From positions 62,001 to 126,000 of the forward strand of contig JAGBJI010000001.1 in the NCBI GenBank assembly GCA_017934545.1: a stretch of 64,000 bases of DNA. Direction: 5' to 3'. Each line of letters opens with the position of its first letter. Position 1 is the first letter of the stretch. Made by a program: the position numbers and the translations under genes. The stretch comes from Bacteroidales bacterium. GTDB lineage: Bacteria; Bacteroidota; Bacteroidia; Bacteroidales; P3. The notes beneath the pieces were generated by a model that saw only the letters and a program-made list of their open reading frames with translations, was not told where the DNA came from and did not search any database. Shown in pieces: positions 15,418-24,303 of this stretch.

Positions 15418-15480
15418 TATATAGGTAAGGCGTTTTTGTATATAAGTAAGGCGTTGCAATTCAGGGATAAGGACGCCTTA
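15418..15480. repeat. Short direct and inverted repeats before ppiD
   Basis: TATATAGGTAAGGCGTT (15418-15434) and TATATAAGTAAGGCGTT (15439-15455) are near-identical direct repeats 21 nt apart. ACGCCTTA (15473-15480) is the inverse of TAAGGCGT in the second copy and can form a hairpin with it. Confidence 0.6.
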
Positions 15481-15571
15481 TGATTGCACGCATTGCGTTG
15501 CGGCGGGGTAGGAGAGCGAATATTTTTTTAAATTTTTCGGAAAAAAACTTAATAATCAGAGAATTTATTCA

Positions 15572-15579
15572 TAACTTTG
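15572..15579 (+). promoter_or_regulatory. -7 element of ppiD
   Basis: TAACTTTG followed by CA, 34 nt before the ATG at 15614. No TTG at the ideal distance. Confidence 0.5.
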
Positions 15580-15613
15580 CAAACTTAAAAATAACAATAA
15601 ATTATTAACACAT

Positions 15614-17794
15614 ATGGCTATAATAGGTAGAATAAGAAAAAGAGGAGGATTGGCAGTGACGATAGTTGCAATAGCAATCCTTGCATTTATCTTCAGCGAT
15701 TTATTAACACGGAACAGAGGCGAGGGAATGCCTACAAAAGTTGCTTCTATTGACAATATGGACGTCAATATCAACGAGTTCAACTTACGCAGCGAGAGTG
15801 CGGAAAGACAGATGCGCAGTCAATTGCCTGACGGTAAGATGTCGCAGGAACAATCTTTCCAAACCAAACTGATGGCTTATCAACAGTTGGTAAGCGAAAA
15901 ACTATTGGACCGTGAATGTTCATTGTTAGGAATTACGGTAGGTGAAGACGAGTTGAACGACATGTTTATGGGAACGTTTATTTCCAACATAGCACGCCAG
16001 CAGTTCACCGACCCGAAAACAGGACAGTACAATTCGCAGGCGGTAAGACAGATTATGGCTCAATACGACAAACTTCAGCCCGAACAGCAGCAGGCTTGGC
16101 AGGATATGAAAAACAATGCCGTAAACGAACGTTTGCAACAAAAATACGGAATGCTTATTGCAAAAAGTTTTTATATGCCTAAAGCGATGGCAAAACATTT
16201 AAGCGATTGTTACGACCAATCGGCCGATACACGTTATGCAGTTTTGCCTTACAGTTCGGTGGACGACGCTCAAATAAAACTTACCGACAAAGATTACGAA
16301 AAATATTACAACGAACACAAAAACCAATTCTTCAGCGGTGAAGAAAGCCGTGAGATAGAGTTCGTTAAGTTTGAAGTGCAGCCGTCGCCTGCAGACATAA
16401 AGCAAATCAATGATTCGGTTTTGCGTTTGTATGACGAGTTGATGTCAACGGCCGACGCAGATATGGAATCGTTCGTTTCTTCGTCTTCGGACATGCGTTA
16501 TGACAGCAATTTTTACAAACGTTCTGACAGAACCATCGCATTTTATTTCCCTGACAGTTTGATTGCAGGCAAAGGAGCAGGTGCTTTCTTGGCTCCAAGA
16601 CAGGTTGGCAACAATTGGGTTATGGGCAAAGTGATGGCAGAGCAGATGCGTCCGGATTCGGTTAAGTTTGCCGTAATCGCAATATTCAACAACAAAGTCG
16701 GAGCGGAACAGATAAAACGTACGCCTGAACAGGAAAAAGCCGTTGTGGATTCATTGTTTGCAGTGATAAGCAAAGACACTAAATTGTTTGAAGAAAACGT
16801 GGCTAAATTTTCCGATGACCCTAACACCAAGGACAATTTCGGTGACCAAGGTTGGGTATTGGACGGTCAGTTGTCTGAAGACATGTTTTTACCTATGATA
16901 AATTGCCCTGTTGACGGAGTGTTTATATATCACCGTCCCGATGACGCAGGCGATTATATTATAAAGGTGACGGGCAAAACCCAGTTGCAACCTAAAATAA
17001 AACTTGCACAGGTAGTTATGGGTATCCGTCCGAGCGAAAAAACAGTTAACGACGTTAAGGACAAAGCCGACATCTTTTTGTCTAAAGCCAAAGATTTGAA
17101 AGCCATGAAGGCACAGGCACAAAAAGAAAACTTCAATGTAAACACTTCGGTTATAAGCCAGATGTCATACCAATTGGACGGAACTCCTTATGCACGCGAG
17201 GTAGTTTGCTGGGCATTCGGAAAGAAAGTTAAACCGGGTGATGTGTCGTTGGAAGTGTATGAGTTGCAGAACATAGACAACTTCCAGGATATGTTTTTGG
17301 TAGTAGGACTTAAAGACATTCAGCCAAAAGGCATCATACCTTTGGAAACATTGAAAGAAAACCCTGAATTTGAACGTTTGGTTAAGATAGAAAAGAAAGC
17401 CGAGCAGTTGACTGCAAAGGCAGAGAATATACTTAAGACAGACAAAACCATAGAAGCGTTTGCTGCAAAGGCAGGCGTTCAGATTGATACGGTTGAAGGC
17501 GTTGATTTGTCCGTTCCTTATTACGGAAAAGCAGGCGGAGAAATGCGTGTTATAGGCACTGTAACGGGTCAGAAAAACACAGGATTGATAGCAAAACCTA
17601 TAAAAGGATACAACGGAGTGTATGTTGTCAACATAGACAAGATATCAAAACGTGCGGTAAAAGAAGACGTGAACATGATTCGTCAGCAATATCAGATGAG
17701 AATGAACCAAAGAATGAATCAAATGTCACCAATCGGAGTTTTGTATGAGAAAGCAAATATCAAAAACAACTTCGTTCAATACATAAACAAGTAA
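15614..17794 (+). CDS. PpiD/SurA-like periplasmic peptidyl-prolyl isomerase
   Basis: 726 residues. A short basic N-terminus (MAIIGRIRKRGG) and one membrane anchor (about residues 13-31) are followed by a SurA_N-like helical domain with VASIDNMDVNINEFNLRSES and long helices. A parvulin rotamase-like domain lies about residues 345-450 (KAVVDSLFAVISKDTKLFEE, FSDDPNTKDNFGDQGWV). The C-terminal part repeats parvulin-like features. The family (PpiD-like) is anchored in the inner membrane and assists folding of exported and outer-membrane proteins. Some isomerase residues may be degenerate, so chaperone activity is the safer inference. It stands alone and ends at a strong bidirectional terminator. 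Confidence 0.85.
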   Translation: MAIIGRIRKRGGLAVTIVAIAILAFIFSDLLTRNRGEGMPTKVASIDNMDVNINEFNLRSESAERQMRSQLPDGKMSQEQSFQTKLMAYQQLVSEKLLDRECSLLGITVGEDELNDMFMGTFISNIARQQFTDPKTGQYNSQAVRQIMAQYDKLQPEQQQAWQDMKNNAVNERLQQKYGMLIAKSFYMPKAMAKHLSDCYDQSADTRYAVLPYSSVDDAQIKLTDKDYEKYYNEHKNQFFSGEESREIEFVKFEVQPSPADIKQINDSVLRLYDELMSTADADMESFVSSSSDMRYDSNFYKRSDRTIAFYFPDSLIAGKGAGAFLAPRQVGNNWVMGKVMAEQMRPDSVKFAVIAIFNNKVGAEQIKRTPEQEKAVVDSLFAVISKDTKLFEENVAKFSDDPNTKDNFGDQGWVLDGQLSEDMFLPMINCPVDGVFIYHRPDDAGDYIIKVTGKTQLQPKIKLAQVVMGIRPSEKTVNDVKDKADIFLSKAKDLKAMKAQAQKENFNVNTSVISQMSYQLDGTPYAREVVCWAFGKKVKPGDVSLEVYELQNIDNFQDMFLVVGLKDIQPKGIIPLETLKENPEFERLVKIEKKAEQLTAKAENILKTDKTIEAFAAKAGVQIDTVEGVDLSVPYYGKAGGEMRVIGTVTGQKNTGLIAKPIKGYNGVYVVNIDKISKRAVKEDVNMIRQQYQMRMNQRMNQMSPIGVLYEKANIKNNFVQYINK

Positions 17795-17819
17795 TCATAT
17801 TTTGAGTATTCCGAAAATG

Positions 17820-17853
17820 AAAAGCGGAGAGCAAATATTTGCTCTCCGCTTTT
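17820..17853. terminator. Perfectly palindromic bidirectional terminator
   Basis: A perfect 34-nt palindrome; each arm reads AAAAGCGGAGAGCAAAT. It lies between the convergent ppiD and pyrC genes and ends in U-runs in both directions, so it can stop transcription both ways. Confidence 0.85.
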
Positions 17854-17880
17854 GCTGTATTAATAAATTTAAACGTCAAA

Positions 17881-19176
17881 CTATTCTTTGTCAAGCAGAA
17901 GTTTGCCGTTGTTATAGACTATCTTACCGTTCAAAACAGTCATCTCAACAGCGTAATCAAAGGTTTTGCCCTCCAACGGCGACCATTTGCATTTGGAAAC
18001 AATGTTTTCTTTCTTTACAACGGTCTTTTTGTTCGGATTGATTACCACAAGGTCGGCAAAATAACCTTTTTCTATAAATCCGCGTTGCTTTACAGCGAAT
18101 CTTTTTGCAGGATTGTGGCACATCTTTTCCGCAATCAGCGACAAATTCCAATGTTCTTCCTTGGCAATTTGCAACATCATAAGCAATGAAAATTGAATTG
18201 ACGGTATTCCGCTCGGGGAATGGAAATAATCTTTTTGCTTTTCGTTTAAAAGATGCGGAGCATGGTCGGTTGCAACAATATCAATAAATCCTTCTTTCAA
18301 CGCCAGACGCAAGGCTTTTCGGTCGTATGCGGACTTTATTGACGGATTGCATTTGATTAAATTCTTATATGTTTTGTAATCTTCGTCGCAATAGTACAGA
18401 TGATTCGGGCTTACTTCTGCAGTGATTTTCTTGTTTGCCAATTTGTTATCTGACAGCAACTCTATTTCTTTTGCCGTTGTGATGTGTGCAATGTGGAAAT
18501 CAGTGCCGTATTTCTTCGCTTTCTCCACGGCATATTTGCTGCTATTGAAACATACCTGCGTATCTCTTATCATAGCGTGTATATTGTACGGCAGAGGCGA
18601 CAAATGCTCAAAACGTTCCTTATTGTTGCGGATAAGATTCTCGTCTTCGCAGTGTGCAACAATTATTTTGTCCGATTTTTTGAACAGTTCATCTATCGCA
18701 TTTTGATTGTCTACAAGCATGTTTCCCGTTGACGAACCCAAAAACAGTTTCAATCCTGCAAGATATTCGCTTTGCATGCTCACGGCTTGCGGAATATTGT
18801 TGTTAGTCAAGCCGAAGAACAACTTGAAATTGCAGTTCATCTTTTGCTTTGCTAACTCTGTTTTTTTGAAAAATGATTCTTCTGTGGTTATTGCAGGATT
18901 GTTGTTAGGCATATCAAACACTGTTGTCACACCTCCCGCAAGTGCAGCCTTTGATTCGCTGTCCATGTCGGCCTTTTCTTCGTTGCCGGGTTCCCTGAAG
19001 TGAACGTGCGTATCTATTATGCCCGGCAGAATTATCATTCCGCTGCAATCAATTACCCGGGTGTTATCCGGTAAAACAGGAATATCCTCACAAGAAACTT
19101 CAGTGATAACTCCGTTCTTTATGAGGATATTTTGCGGACGGTTAATCACCGTACCGCCTTTAAAATAAATGTACAT
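17881..19176 (-). CDS. pyrC: Dihydroorotase
   Basis: 431 residues, class I dihydroorotase length. The metal motif GIIDTHVHFREPG is at about residues 55-67, further ligand regions follow (DMPNNNPA, HCEDENL, IAHITTA), and ATDHAPH (about residue 305) is the conserved late Asp motif. The enzyme closes carbamoyl-aspartate to dihydroorotate in pyrimidine synthesis in the cytoplasm. An allantoinase-like relative is the alternative, but FREPG and TDHAPH together favour dihydroorotase. The start codon overlaps the stop of the upstream zinc-ribbon gene by one base, so the genes are coupled in a mnmA-nif3-zinc ribbon-pyrC operon. Confidence 0.92.
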   Translation of the reverse strand: MYIYFKGGTVINRPQNILIKNGVITEVSCEDIPVLPDNTRVIDCSGMIILPGIIDTHVHFREPGNEEKADMDSESKAALAGGVTTVFDMPNNNPAITTEESFFKKTELAKQKMNCNFKLFFGLTNNNIPQAVSMQSEYLAGLKLFLGSSTGNMLVDNQNAIDELFKKSDKIIVAHCEDENLIRNNKERFEHLSPLPYNIHAMIRDTQVCFNSSKYAVEKAKKYGTDFHIAHITTAKEIELLSDNKLANKKITAEVSPNHLYYCDEDYKTYKNLIKCNPSIKSAYDRKALRLALKEGFIDIVATDHAPHLLNEKQKDYFHSPSGIPSIQFSLLMMLQIAKEEHWNLSLIAEKMCHNPAKRFAVKQRGFIEKGYFADLVVINPNKKTVVKKENIVSKCKWSPLEGKTFDYAVEMTVLNGKIVYNNGKLLLDKE

Positions 19177-20000
19177 TAACCTAATAAATCTTCTTTGTCA
19201 ATTTCTTCGCTGATGGAATCGTCCACTAAAATGCGTCCGCAATATTCGCAAACCAAAATCTTTTTATGCATTTTTATGTCCATCTGTCTTTGATGTGTTA
19301 CTTTGTTGAAGCAACCTCCGCATGCATCTCTGTCAACGGTTACTATTGCAAGACCGTTACGTGCATTGCCGCGTATTCTTTTAAAGGCTTGTAAATATCT
19401 TTCGCCTTTTGCGTCTTGCATAAGCAGGTCTTCTTCTTTCAATTGCTTGTTCAACAGTTTTGTTTCCTGTTCCGAAGTTTCTTTGATTATGGTTTCAAGC
19501 TCGCTTTGTTTGTGTTGCAAATCGCTTTGTTTGTTTTCCAATTGTTGTTTTGCGTCTTCAATTGTTTTAGTCAACGCTTCCGATTCGTGAGTTGCTTCAC
19601 GTATTCTTTTTTCACAAAGTTCTATCTCTAAATTTTGGAACTCTATTTCTTTTGCAATGGAGTCGTGTTCCCGTATGTTCTTAACTTTGTTAAGTTGGGC
19701 TTCGTATTTTTGGATTGCAGTACGGTGTTCGTCTATTGCTTGGTTATATTCCGAGATTCTGTCAGCACAATCCTGTTGTTGTTCTTGCTGACGGTTGATT
19801 CTGGTGTTCAATCCCTCTATTGCATCTTCCAAAAGTTTGACTTCTTCGGGCAATTCGCCGCGTACTTTACGTATTTTATCAATTTCAGATTCTATTTTCT
19901 GCAATCTGTACAATGATATAAGAAGTTTTTCTATTGCTTTGTCTGCGTCGGCAGCATGAAAAATAACTTTCGGCTCTTCTTTCTTTGTCTTTTTTGCCAT
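19176..20000 (-). CDS. Coiled-coil protein with C4 zinc ribbon (CdsZ/CT398-like)
   Basis: 274 residues. Residues about 20-200 form a long coiled coil (LLEDAIEGLNTRINRQQEQQ, EKRIREATHESEALTKTIED). The end contains CGGCFNKVTHQRQMDIKMHK followed by CEYCG, a C4 zinc ribbon (CxxC...CxxC). Such proteins are widespread; relatives are reported as zinc-ribbon regulators, with some linked to secretion or flagella, but their role is not settled. Its position one base from pyrC and 3 nt from nif3 suggests a housekeeping operon. No signal peptide or membrane segment. Confidence 0.78.
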   Translation of the reverse strand: MAKKTKKEEPKVIFHAADADKAIEKLLISLYRLQKIESEIDKIRKVRGELPEEVKLLEDAIEGLNTRINRQQEQQQDCADRISEYNQAIDEHRTAIQKYEAQLNKVKNIREHDSIAKEIEFQNLEIELCEKRIREATHESEALTKTIEDAKQQLENKQSDLQHKQSELETIIKETSEQETKLLNKQLKEEDLLMQDAKGERYLQAFKRIRGNARNGLAIVTVDRDACGGCFNKVTHQRQMDIKMHKKILVCEYCGRILVDDSISEEIDKEDLLG

Positions 20001-20003
20001 TTC

Positions 20004-20819
20004 TTATAAGAATTTTACTCTGTTTTGTTCTTTGGATATATATAAAGGTGCAAAGTTACGAAATTTTTTTGAAATTATATTCACAATTTGCTCTTTTATG
20101 AATTGTTCGCTCTCAAAATGACCGATGTCTGCAAGGATTATATCTTCCTCTGACTCCAAGAAATCGTGGTATTTAATGTCGGCTGTCAGCATTATATTGC
20201 AGTCGTTCTCAATTGCTTTGTTTACAAGAAAGCTTCCGCTGCCTCCGCAAATACATACTTTGTGAACGTTTTGTGAAATATCGCCGCTGTATTTAATAAA
20301 AGGAAGGTTAAGAACGGATTTTACTTTTATTAAAAACTCTTCAGCCGGGATTTCATTGTCAGTATAACCCATCGCACCTTCGCCTAAATAGTTCTCTTCG
20401 GCTGCATATTTGCCGTTATCAATGGGTTGCAATGATTTAAGTCCTAACTTTTCCGCCAACATATAATTAACTCCTATTGACGAAGAGTCCATATTGGTGT
20501 GTGAAGCGTAGATTGAAATATCGTTTTTTATGGCTGACGATAATATTTTCTCTGTCGGAGAATTGTGAACAATCTTTTTGACGGGGCGGAATATGAACGG
20601 ATGATGCGATACTATCAAATTGCAGTTTAAAGATATGGCTTCACTTAATGTTGACGGACAAACGTCCAAACACACCAGCACTCCCGTGCAGATGTTTTTA
20701 CGGTTGCCTACAATCAAGCCTGCATTGTCGTAATCTTCCTGCCAATGTAGCGGTGCTGCCTGCTCAATACAATTAATTATATCGCCTGTTGTTATCTGCG
20801 GCTGCATAAATAAATCCAT
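20004..20819 (-). CDS. Nif3/YbgI-like dinuclear metal-centre protein
   Basis: 271 residues. QAAPLHWQEDYDNAGLIVGN (N-terminal signature), LIVSHHPFIFRPVK (metal-binding HH) and near the end DIGHFESEQFIKEQI (GH-ES ligands) match Nif3-family proteins, which form hexameric rings with two metal ions. They have been annotated as GTP cyclohydrolase I type 2 homologues, but the function is unclear. At 271 residues this is the compact form without the PII-like insertion of the about 370-residue forms. The start MDLFMQPQ is 6 nt from the mnmA stop, so the genes are co-transcribed. Confidence 0.85.
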   Translation of the reverse strand: MDLFMQPQITTGDIINCIEQAAPLHWQEDYDNAGLIVGNRKNICTGVLVCLDVCPSTLSEAISLNCNLIVSHHPFIFRPVKKIVHNSPTEKILSSAIKNDISIYASHTNMDSSSIGVNYMLAEKLGLKSLQPIDNGKYAAEENYLGEGAMGYTDNEIPAEEFLIKVKSVLNLPFIKYSGDISQNVHKVCICGGSGSFLVNKAIENDCNIMLTADIKYHDFLESEEDIILADIGHFESEQFIKEQIVNIISKKFRNFAPLYISKEQNRVKFL

Positions 20820-20825
20820 TCTTTT

Positions 20826-21878
20826 TTACATTATCACTCCGCTTCCGTAGCATAATTTGCTGTCAATGTCGTAAATTACGCCGTATTGACCTTGTGCTAC
20901 GCCCTGCAATTTGTCTTCAAACCTGACGTGATACACATCATTGTGTTTGCTTATCCACCCTTTTGTGAATTCGGGTGTGTGTCTGATTTTGAACGTTATG
21001 CTTTTCTCGCCCGAAAAATCCCCGAAGACGTCTTCGGTTATGAAATGGAAATCCTGCAAATCCATTTCCGTGCCGTATTGTGTTATCGGGTCATAACCCT
21101 GCGACACATACAACACATTGTTTGGTATATCTTTTTTGACTACAAACCAAGGACCGCCGCTTAAACCCAAACCTTTTCTCTGTCCTATTGTGTGAAACCA
21201 AAATCCTTTGTGCTTTCCGAGCCTTTTACCCGTTTCCAACTCAATTATATCGCCCTCTTTTTCGCCGAGATAATTGCGGATGAAATCATTGTAATTTATT
21301 TTGCCCAAGAAGCATATGCCCTGTGAGTCTTTTCTTTTTGCACTCGGCAGATTTTCCTGTAAAGCTATCTGTCTGACTTCGCTTTTGGGCATATGACCTA
21401 TGGGAAAAATTGTCTTTTTAAGTTGGTCGTAAGTTATCCGTGCAAGAAAATCCGTTTGGTCTTTCACTTTGTCGGCGGCTGTAGAGAGGAATTTTTTGCC
21501 GTTTATTTCCGTTGCGGTGCAGTAATGTCCCGTTGCAATCAAATCAAAATCTTTTCCCCATTTGTCGTTGAACGCTCCGAACTTAATCATTCTGTTGCAC
21601 ATTATGTCAGGGTTGGGAGTCAGTCCTTTTTCCACTGTTTGTATGGTGTATTTAACCACAGTGTCAAAATATTCTTTCTGCAAATTGACAACTTCCATCT
21701 TACATCCGTACTTGCGGGCTATGTATGATGTTATCTCAATGTCTTCTTCTTTCGGACATTGGCTGTCGTCCATGCCTATCATTATGTAAAATATTGTCGG
21801 GGTGATGCCTTGTTGTTTTAGGTTGTAAACTACAACTGACGAATCAACGCCCCCTGAAACTAAAGCCGCTACATTCAT
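20826..21878 (-). CDS. mnmA: tRNA-specific 2-thiouridylase
   Basis: 350 residues from the ATG at 21878. This start is chosen because the conserved MNVAALVSGGVDSSVVVYNL begins there and a promoter sits directly upstream, so a longer frame would run into promoter DNA. SGGVDSS is the PP-loop that activates U34. DIMCNRMIKFG contains the catalytic Cys (CNRxIKF), and GICFLGKINY holds the second catalytic Cys. The enzyme puts sulfur on wobble uridine in tRNA-Lys/Glu/Gln. The promoter suggests a nearly leaderless message. It heads the operon with nif3, the zinc-ribbon gene and pyrC. Confidence 0.93.
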   Translation of the reverse strand: MNVAALVSGGVDSSVVVYNLKQQGITPTIFYIMIGMDDSQCPKEEDIEITSYIARKYGCKMEVVNLQKEYFDTVVKYTIQTVEKGLTPNPDIMCNRMIKFGAFNDKWGKDFDLIATGHYCTATEINGKKFLSTAADKVKDQTDFLARITYDQLKKTIFPIGHMPKSEVRQIALQENLPSAKRKDSQGICFLGKINYNDFIRNYLGEKEGDIIELETGKRLGKHKGFWFHTIGQRKGLGLSGGPWFVVKKDIPNNVLYVSQGYDPITQYGTEMDLQDFHFITEDVFGDFSGEKSITFKIRHTPEFTKGWISKHNDVYHVRFEDKLQGVAQGQYGVIYDIDSKLCYGSGVIM

Positions 21879-21884
21879 ATTTTG

Positions 21885-21892
21885 CAAAGATA
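21885..21892 (-). promoter_or_regulatory. -7 element of the mnmA operon
   Basis: Minus strand TATCTTTG followed by CA, matching TAnnTTTG. Its end lies only 6 nt from the mnmA start codon, so the transcript would have almost no leader. Confidence 0.6.
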
Positions 21893-22202
21893 CAAATATT
21901 TTTCGGAATGATAAAATTCCGTGCTGTTTTTGCAATTCATTGCTAACAAAATGAATAATAAGGCACTGCGGTCGCAAGTTAGTGGATTTTTATCTTAAAC
22001 TGCACCATTATTATGCCATATTTTTTATCTTTTTAATCAATTTATAAGTAATGAAATAACATTAAATTTTTACCGATTAACATAGTTTTAAATCAAACGG
22101 ATTTTTCTTTACGGTAAAAGTATTGAATCGTTGCAAAAATAGGGGTATTTAAACTGATTGATTGTAAGGAAAGAAACTTTTATGCGGTAAAAGGCAAGAA
22201 AA

Positions 22203-22240
22203 AAATGCGGAGATTTTTATGTTAAAAAATCTCCGCATTT
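22203..22240 (-). terminator. Terminator of the MFS gene
   Basis: AAATGCGGAGATTTTT (22203-22218) pairs with AAAAATCTCCGCATTT (22225-22240) around a 6-nt loop, downstream of the minus-strand MFS gene. Confidence 0.75.
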
Positions 22241-22270
22241 GATTGTAAATAACAATCTTATTATGTAAGA

Positions 22271-23710
22271 TTATTTCTTGATGTTAGGTTCTTCCAATCC
22301 CAAATGTTTTTTTGAGTCCATAACCTTTAAATATACGGCGATGATGGCTGCCAACACACCGAAACTTGCAAAGATTATCAACGGGGTGGTATAGTTGTAA
22401 GGAATGAATTCGTCGCCTGCTGCTTTAGCTGCGATAACTGCAGGATTGTCAGCGTTTGAACTCTCCAACACCGAGCCTATCAACATAGGAACGAAGCAAA
22501 GACCTACGTTTTGTACCCAGAAAATCAATGAATAAGCACTTCCTAAATATCTTGGGTCCATTATTTTCGGAACGCTCGGCCACAAAGCTGCAGGTACCAA
22601 AGCGAAAGATACGCCCAAGATTACTATTGTGCAGTAAGCCAATATTTTGCTGTGAGTTGCAGGCAATAAGAATGCAAATACCAAGTGGCAGATAATCAAC
22701 AGTAAAGCACCGAATATCAACATGGTAGCACCTTTTCCCTTTCTGTCCAAGAAATTACCCAAGAAAGGCGTGATGACCGCTGCACCTATCGGGAACCAAC
22801 GGAAAATGTTTGAAGCCTCTTGTGCAGACATGTTTCCTATATTGCATTGCAACATGTTCGCACCGTATCTTTGGAACGGGAATATTGCCGAGTAGTAAAG
22901 TACGCAAAGCAATGCCACAACCCAGAACGTTTGTGAAGAAAGTATTTTGCCTATGTCGCTCACTTTAAATTCTTCTTCGCTTGAGCCTTCGGCAGCGGCT
23001 TTTTCTCCTAATTGTTTGTCAAATTTTCTGTCTAATACGCAGAAAACCAAGAAGAAGATTAAGCCTATAAGCAACAAACAAGTACAGAATGCAACCGAAG
23101 CCACAACTGTAGGTTTGCCGAACATGGATTGTCCTAAATGAGTTGCAATCCAGGGAGATATGGAGAAAATAGCGAAAACTCCGACGCGGGCTATAGCCAT
23201 TTCCAATCCCATTGCCAATGCCATTTCTTTGCCTTCGAACCATTTGGCTATTGCTCTTGAAACGGTGATACCCGCCATTTCGCAACCGCATCCGAAAATC
23301 ATAAATCCCAATGCTGCCATTTTTGCACTTCCCGGCATGGCAACCCACCAAGAATTCAACCATTCGTTCATGCCTGTGGTTTGAAACCAATCGCTTACGG
23401 CCATGAATTTGATACATGCACCGATGAACATCAATGATGCGGACAATGTACCCGTAAAGCGTATTCCGCACTTATCCAAGATGATACCTGCTATGATAAG
23501 GAATCCGCATACGTTAAGGATATATTCTCCTGCAGCATAAGTTCCGAATGCCGACGGGGTCCATCCTCTTTCCGCTTCAATCATTTGTTGTAAAGGGGAC
23601 ATTAAGTCCACGAACATGTAGCCGAAAAACATCATCAAAGCGATGAGTATCAGCGCTGTCCAGCGGGCGGCCGGACTGTCATTAATCAGTTTTTGAATTT
23701 TTTCTGTCAT
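22271..23710 (-). CDS. MFS transporter (MFSD1/oxalate-formate-antiporter-like)
   Basis: 479 residues with 12 hydrophobic segments and a short charged C-terminus. TALILIALMMFFGYMFVDLM is the first segment, and GRP-like loops follow between segments 2-3 and 8-9 (GIILDKCGIRFTGTLSASLM; GNFLDRKGKGATMLIFGALL), the MFS signature with Asp/Arg. The overall pattern (ISRWFEGKEMALAMGLE-type loops, VGLPN) resembles MFSD1 and oxalate/formate-type carriers. The substrate is unknown. It has its own promoter and terminator, hence a single-gene transcript. Confidence 0.78.
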   Translation of the reverse strand: MTEKIQKLINDSPAARWTALILIALMMFFGYMFVDLMSPLQQMIEAERGWTPSAFGTYAAGEYILNVCGFLIIAGIILDKCGIRFTGTLSASLMFIGACIKFMAVSDWFQTTGMNEWLNSWWVAMPGSAKMAALGFMIFGCGCEMAGITVSRAIAKWFEGKEMALAMGLEMAIARVGVFAIFSISPWIATHLGQSMFGKPTVVASVAFCTCLLLIGLIFFLVFCVLDRKFDKQLGEKAAAEGSSEEEFKVSDIGKILSSQTFWVVALLCVLYYSAIFPFQRYGANMLQCNIGNMSAQEASNIFRWFPIGAAVITPFLGNFLDRKGKGATMLIFGALLLIICHLVFAFLLPATHSKILAYCTIVILGVSFALVPAALWPSVPKIMDPRYLGSAYSLIFWVQNVGLCFVPMLIGSVLESSNADNPAVIAAKAAGDEFIPYNYTTPLIIFASFGVLAAIIAVYLKVMDSKKHLGLEEPNIKK

Positions 23711-23744
23711 ATACCTATATTATTTAAATGTTATTTTCAGTTTG

Positions 23745-23752
23745 CAAAGATA
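23745..23752 (-). promoter_or_regulatory. -7 element of the MFS gene
   Basis: Minus strand TATCTTTG followed by CA, 34 nt before the start codon. Confidence 0.5.
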
Positions 23753-23880
23753 TTATTTCTTTGTCAGAATTGTAAATATTTTGTTTGAAATTTTGCCCTG
23801 CACAGCAAAATAAATTTCTTTTCCGCAAAAAATCATTTTTTATCTTATATAAATGAATCCTTTTTACTGTTTAATTTTCT

Positions 23881-23961
23881 GCAAGACGGTTTTGTAATGC
23901 TTGCAAAACCGTCTTGCAAGAGTTGCAAAACCGTTTTGCAGATATTACAAAACGGTTTTGC
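23881..23961. repeat. 22-nt-pitch palindromic array, core CAAAACCGTTTTG (4 units)
   Basis: Four near-palindromic 15-nt units, such as GCAAAACCGTTTTGC (23925-23939), are centred at 23888, 23910, 23932 and 23954, exactly 22 nt apart. It lies in the 593-nt gap between the divergent MFS and secDF genes, which is otherwise AT-rich with only the two promoters recognised. Confidence 0.8.
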
Positions 23962-24250
23962 AGACTTGCGGTTTTTGAAAACAAAAAATTTAAGTGCAAT
24001 AATGCTGATTTTAAATGTAGAAACAACGGCGGAAATTTGAACACTGCAAAGGGAAAAAGCAAAAAATGTTTTTCTCTTTTTAACACATGTTTTTGCGGGT
24101 TCAGAACACAAAGATGTGAATTGATATACCAATTTATAAATTTCATGTTTGCAGGTGATTATTTCAAAATTTTAATTATTGAAAAATGCGTTGAAATCAT
24201 TTTTTTTGAAAAAAAACCGATTTAAATTATGCAGTTAGCAAATAAACTCC

Positions 24251-24258
24251 TAACTTTG
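24251..24258 (+). promoter_or_regulatory. -7 element of secDF
   Basis: TAACTTTG followed by CA, 45 nt before the ATG at 24304. Confidence 0.5.
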
Positions 24259-24303
24259 CAACTTTAAAAAAACTGTGCAAACTTTAAAATTTAATAAAAA
24301 TTT

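Larger units (their letters stand above)
21879..22270. other. Intergenic region between mnmA and the MFS gene
   Basis: About 390 nt. It holds the mnmA promoter at one end and the MFS terminator at the other. I see no gene, repeat array or structured RNA in between. Confidence 0.5.

Noticed and set aside
21879-21977. Longer mnmA start
   Set aside because: It would extend through the promoter and add 33 residues absent from the family.
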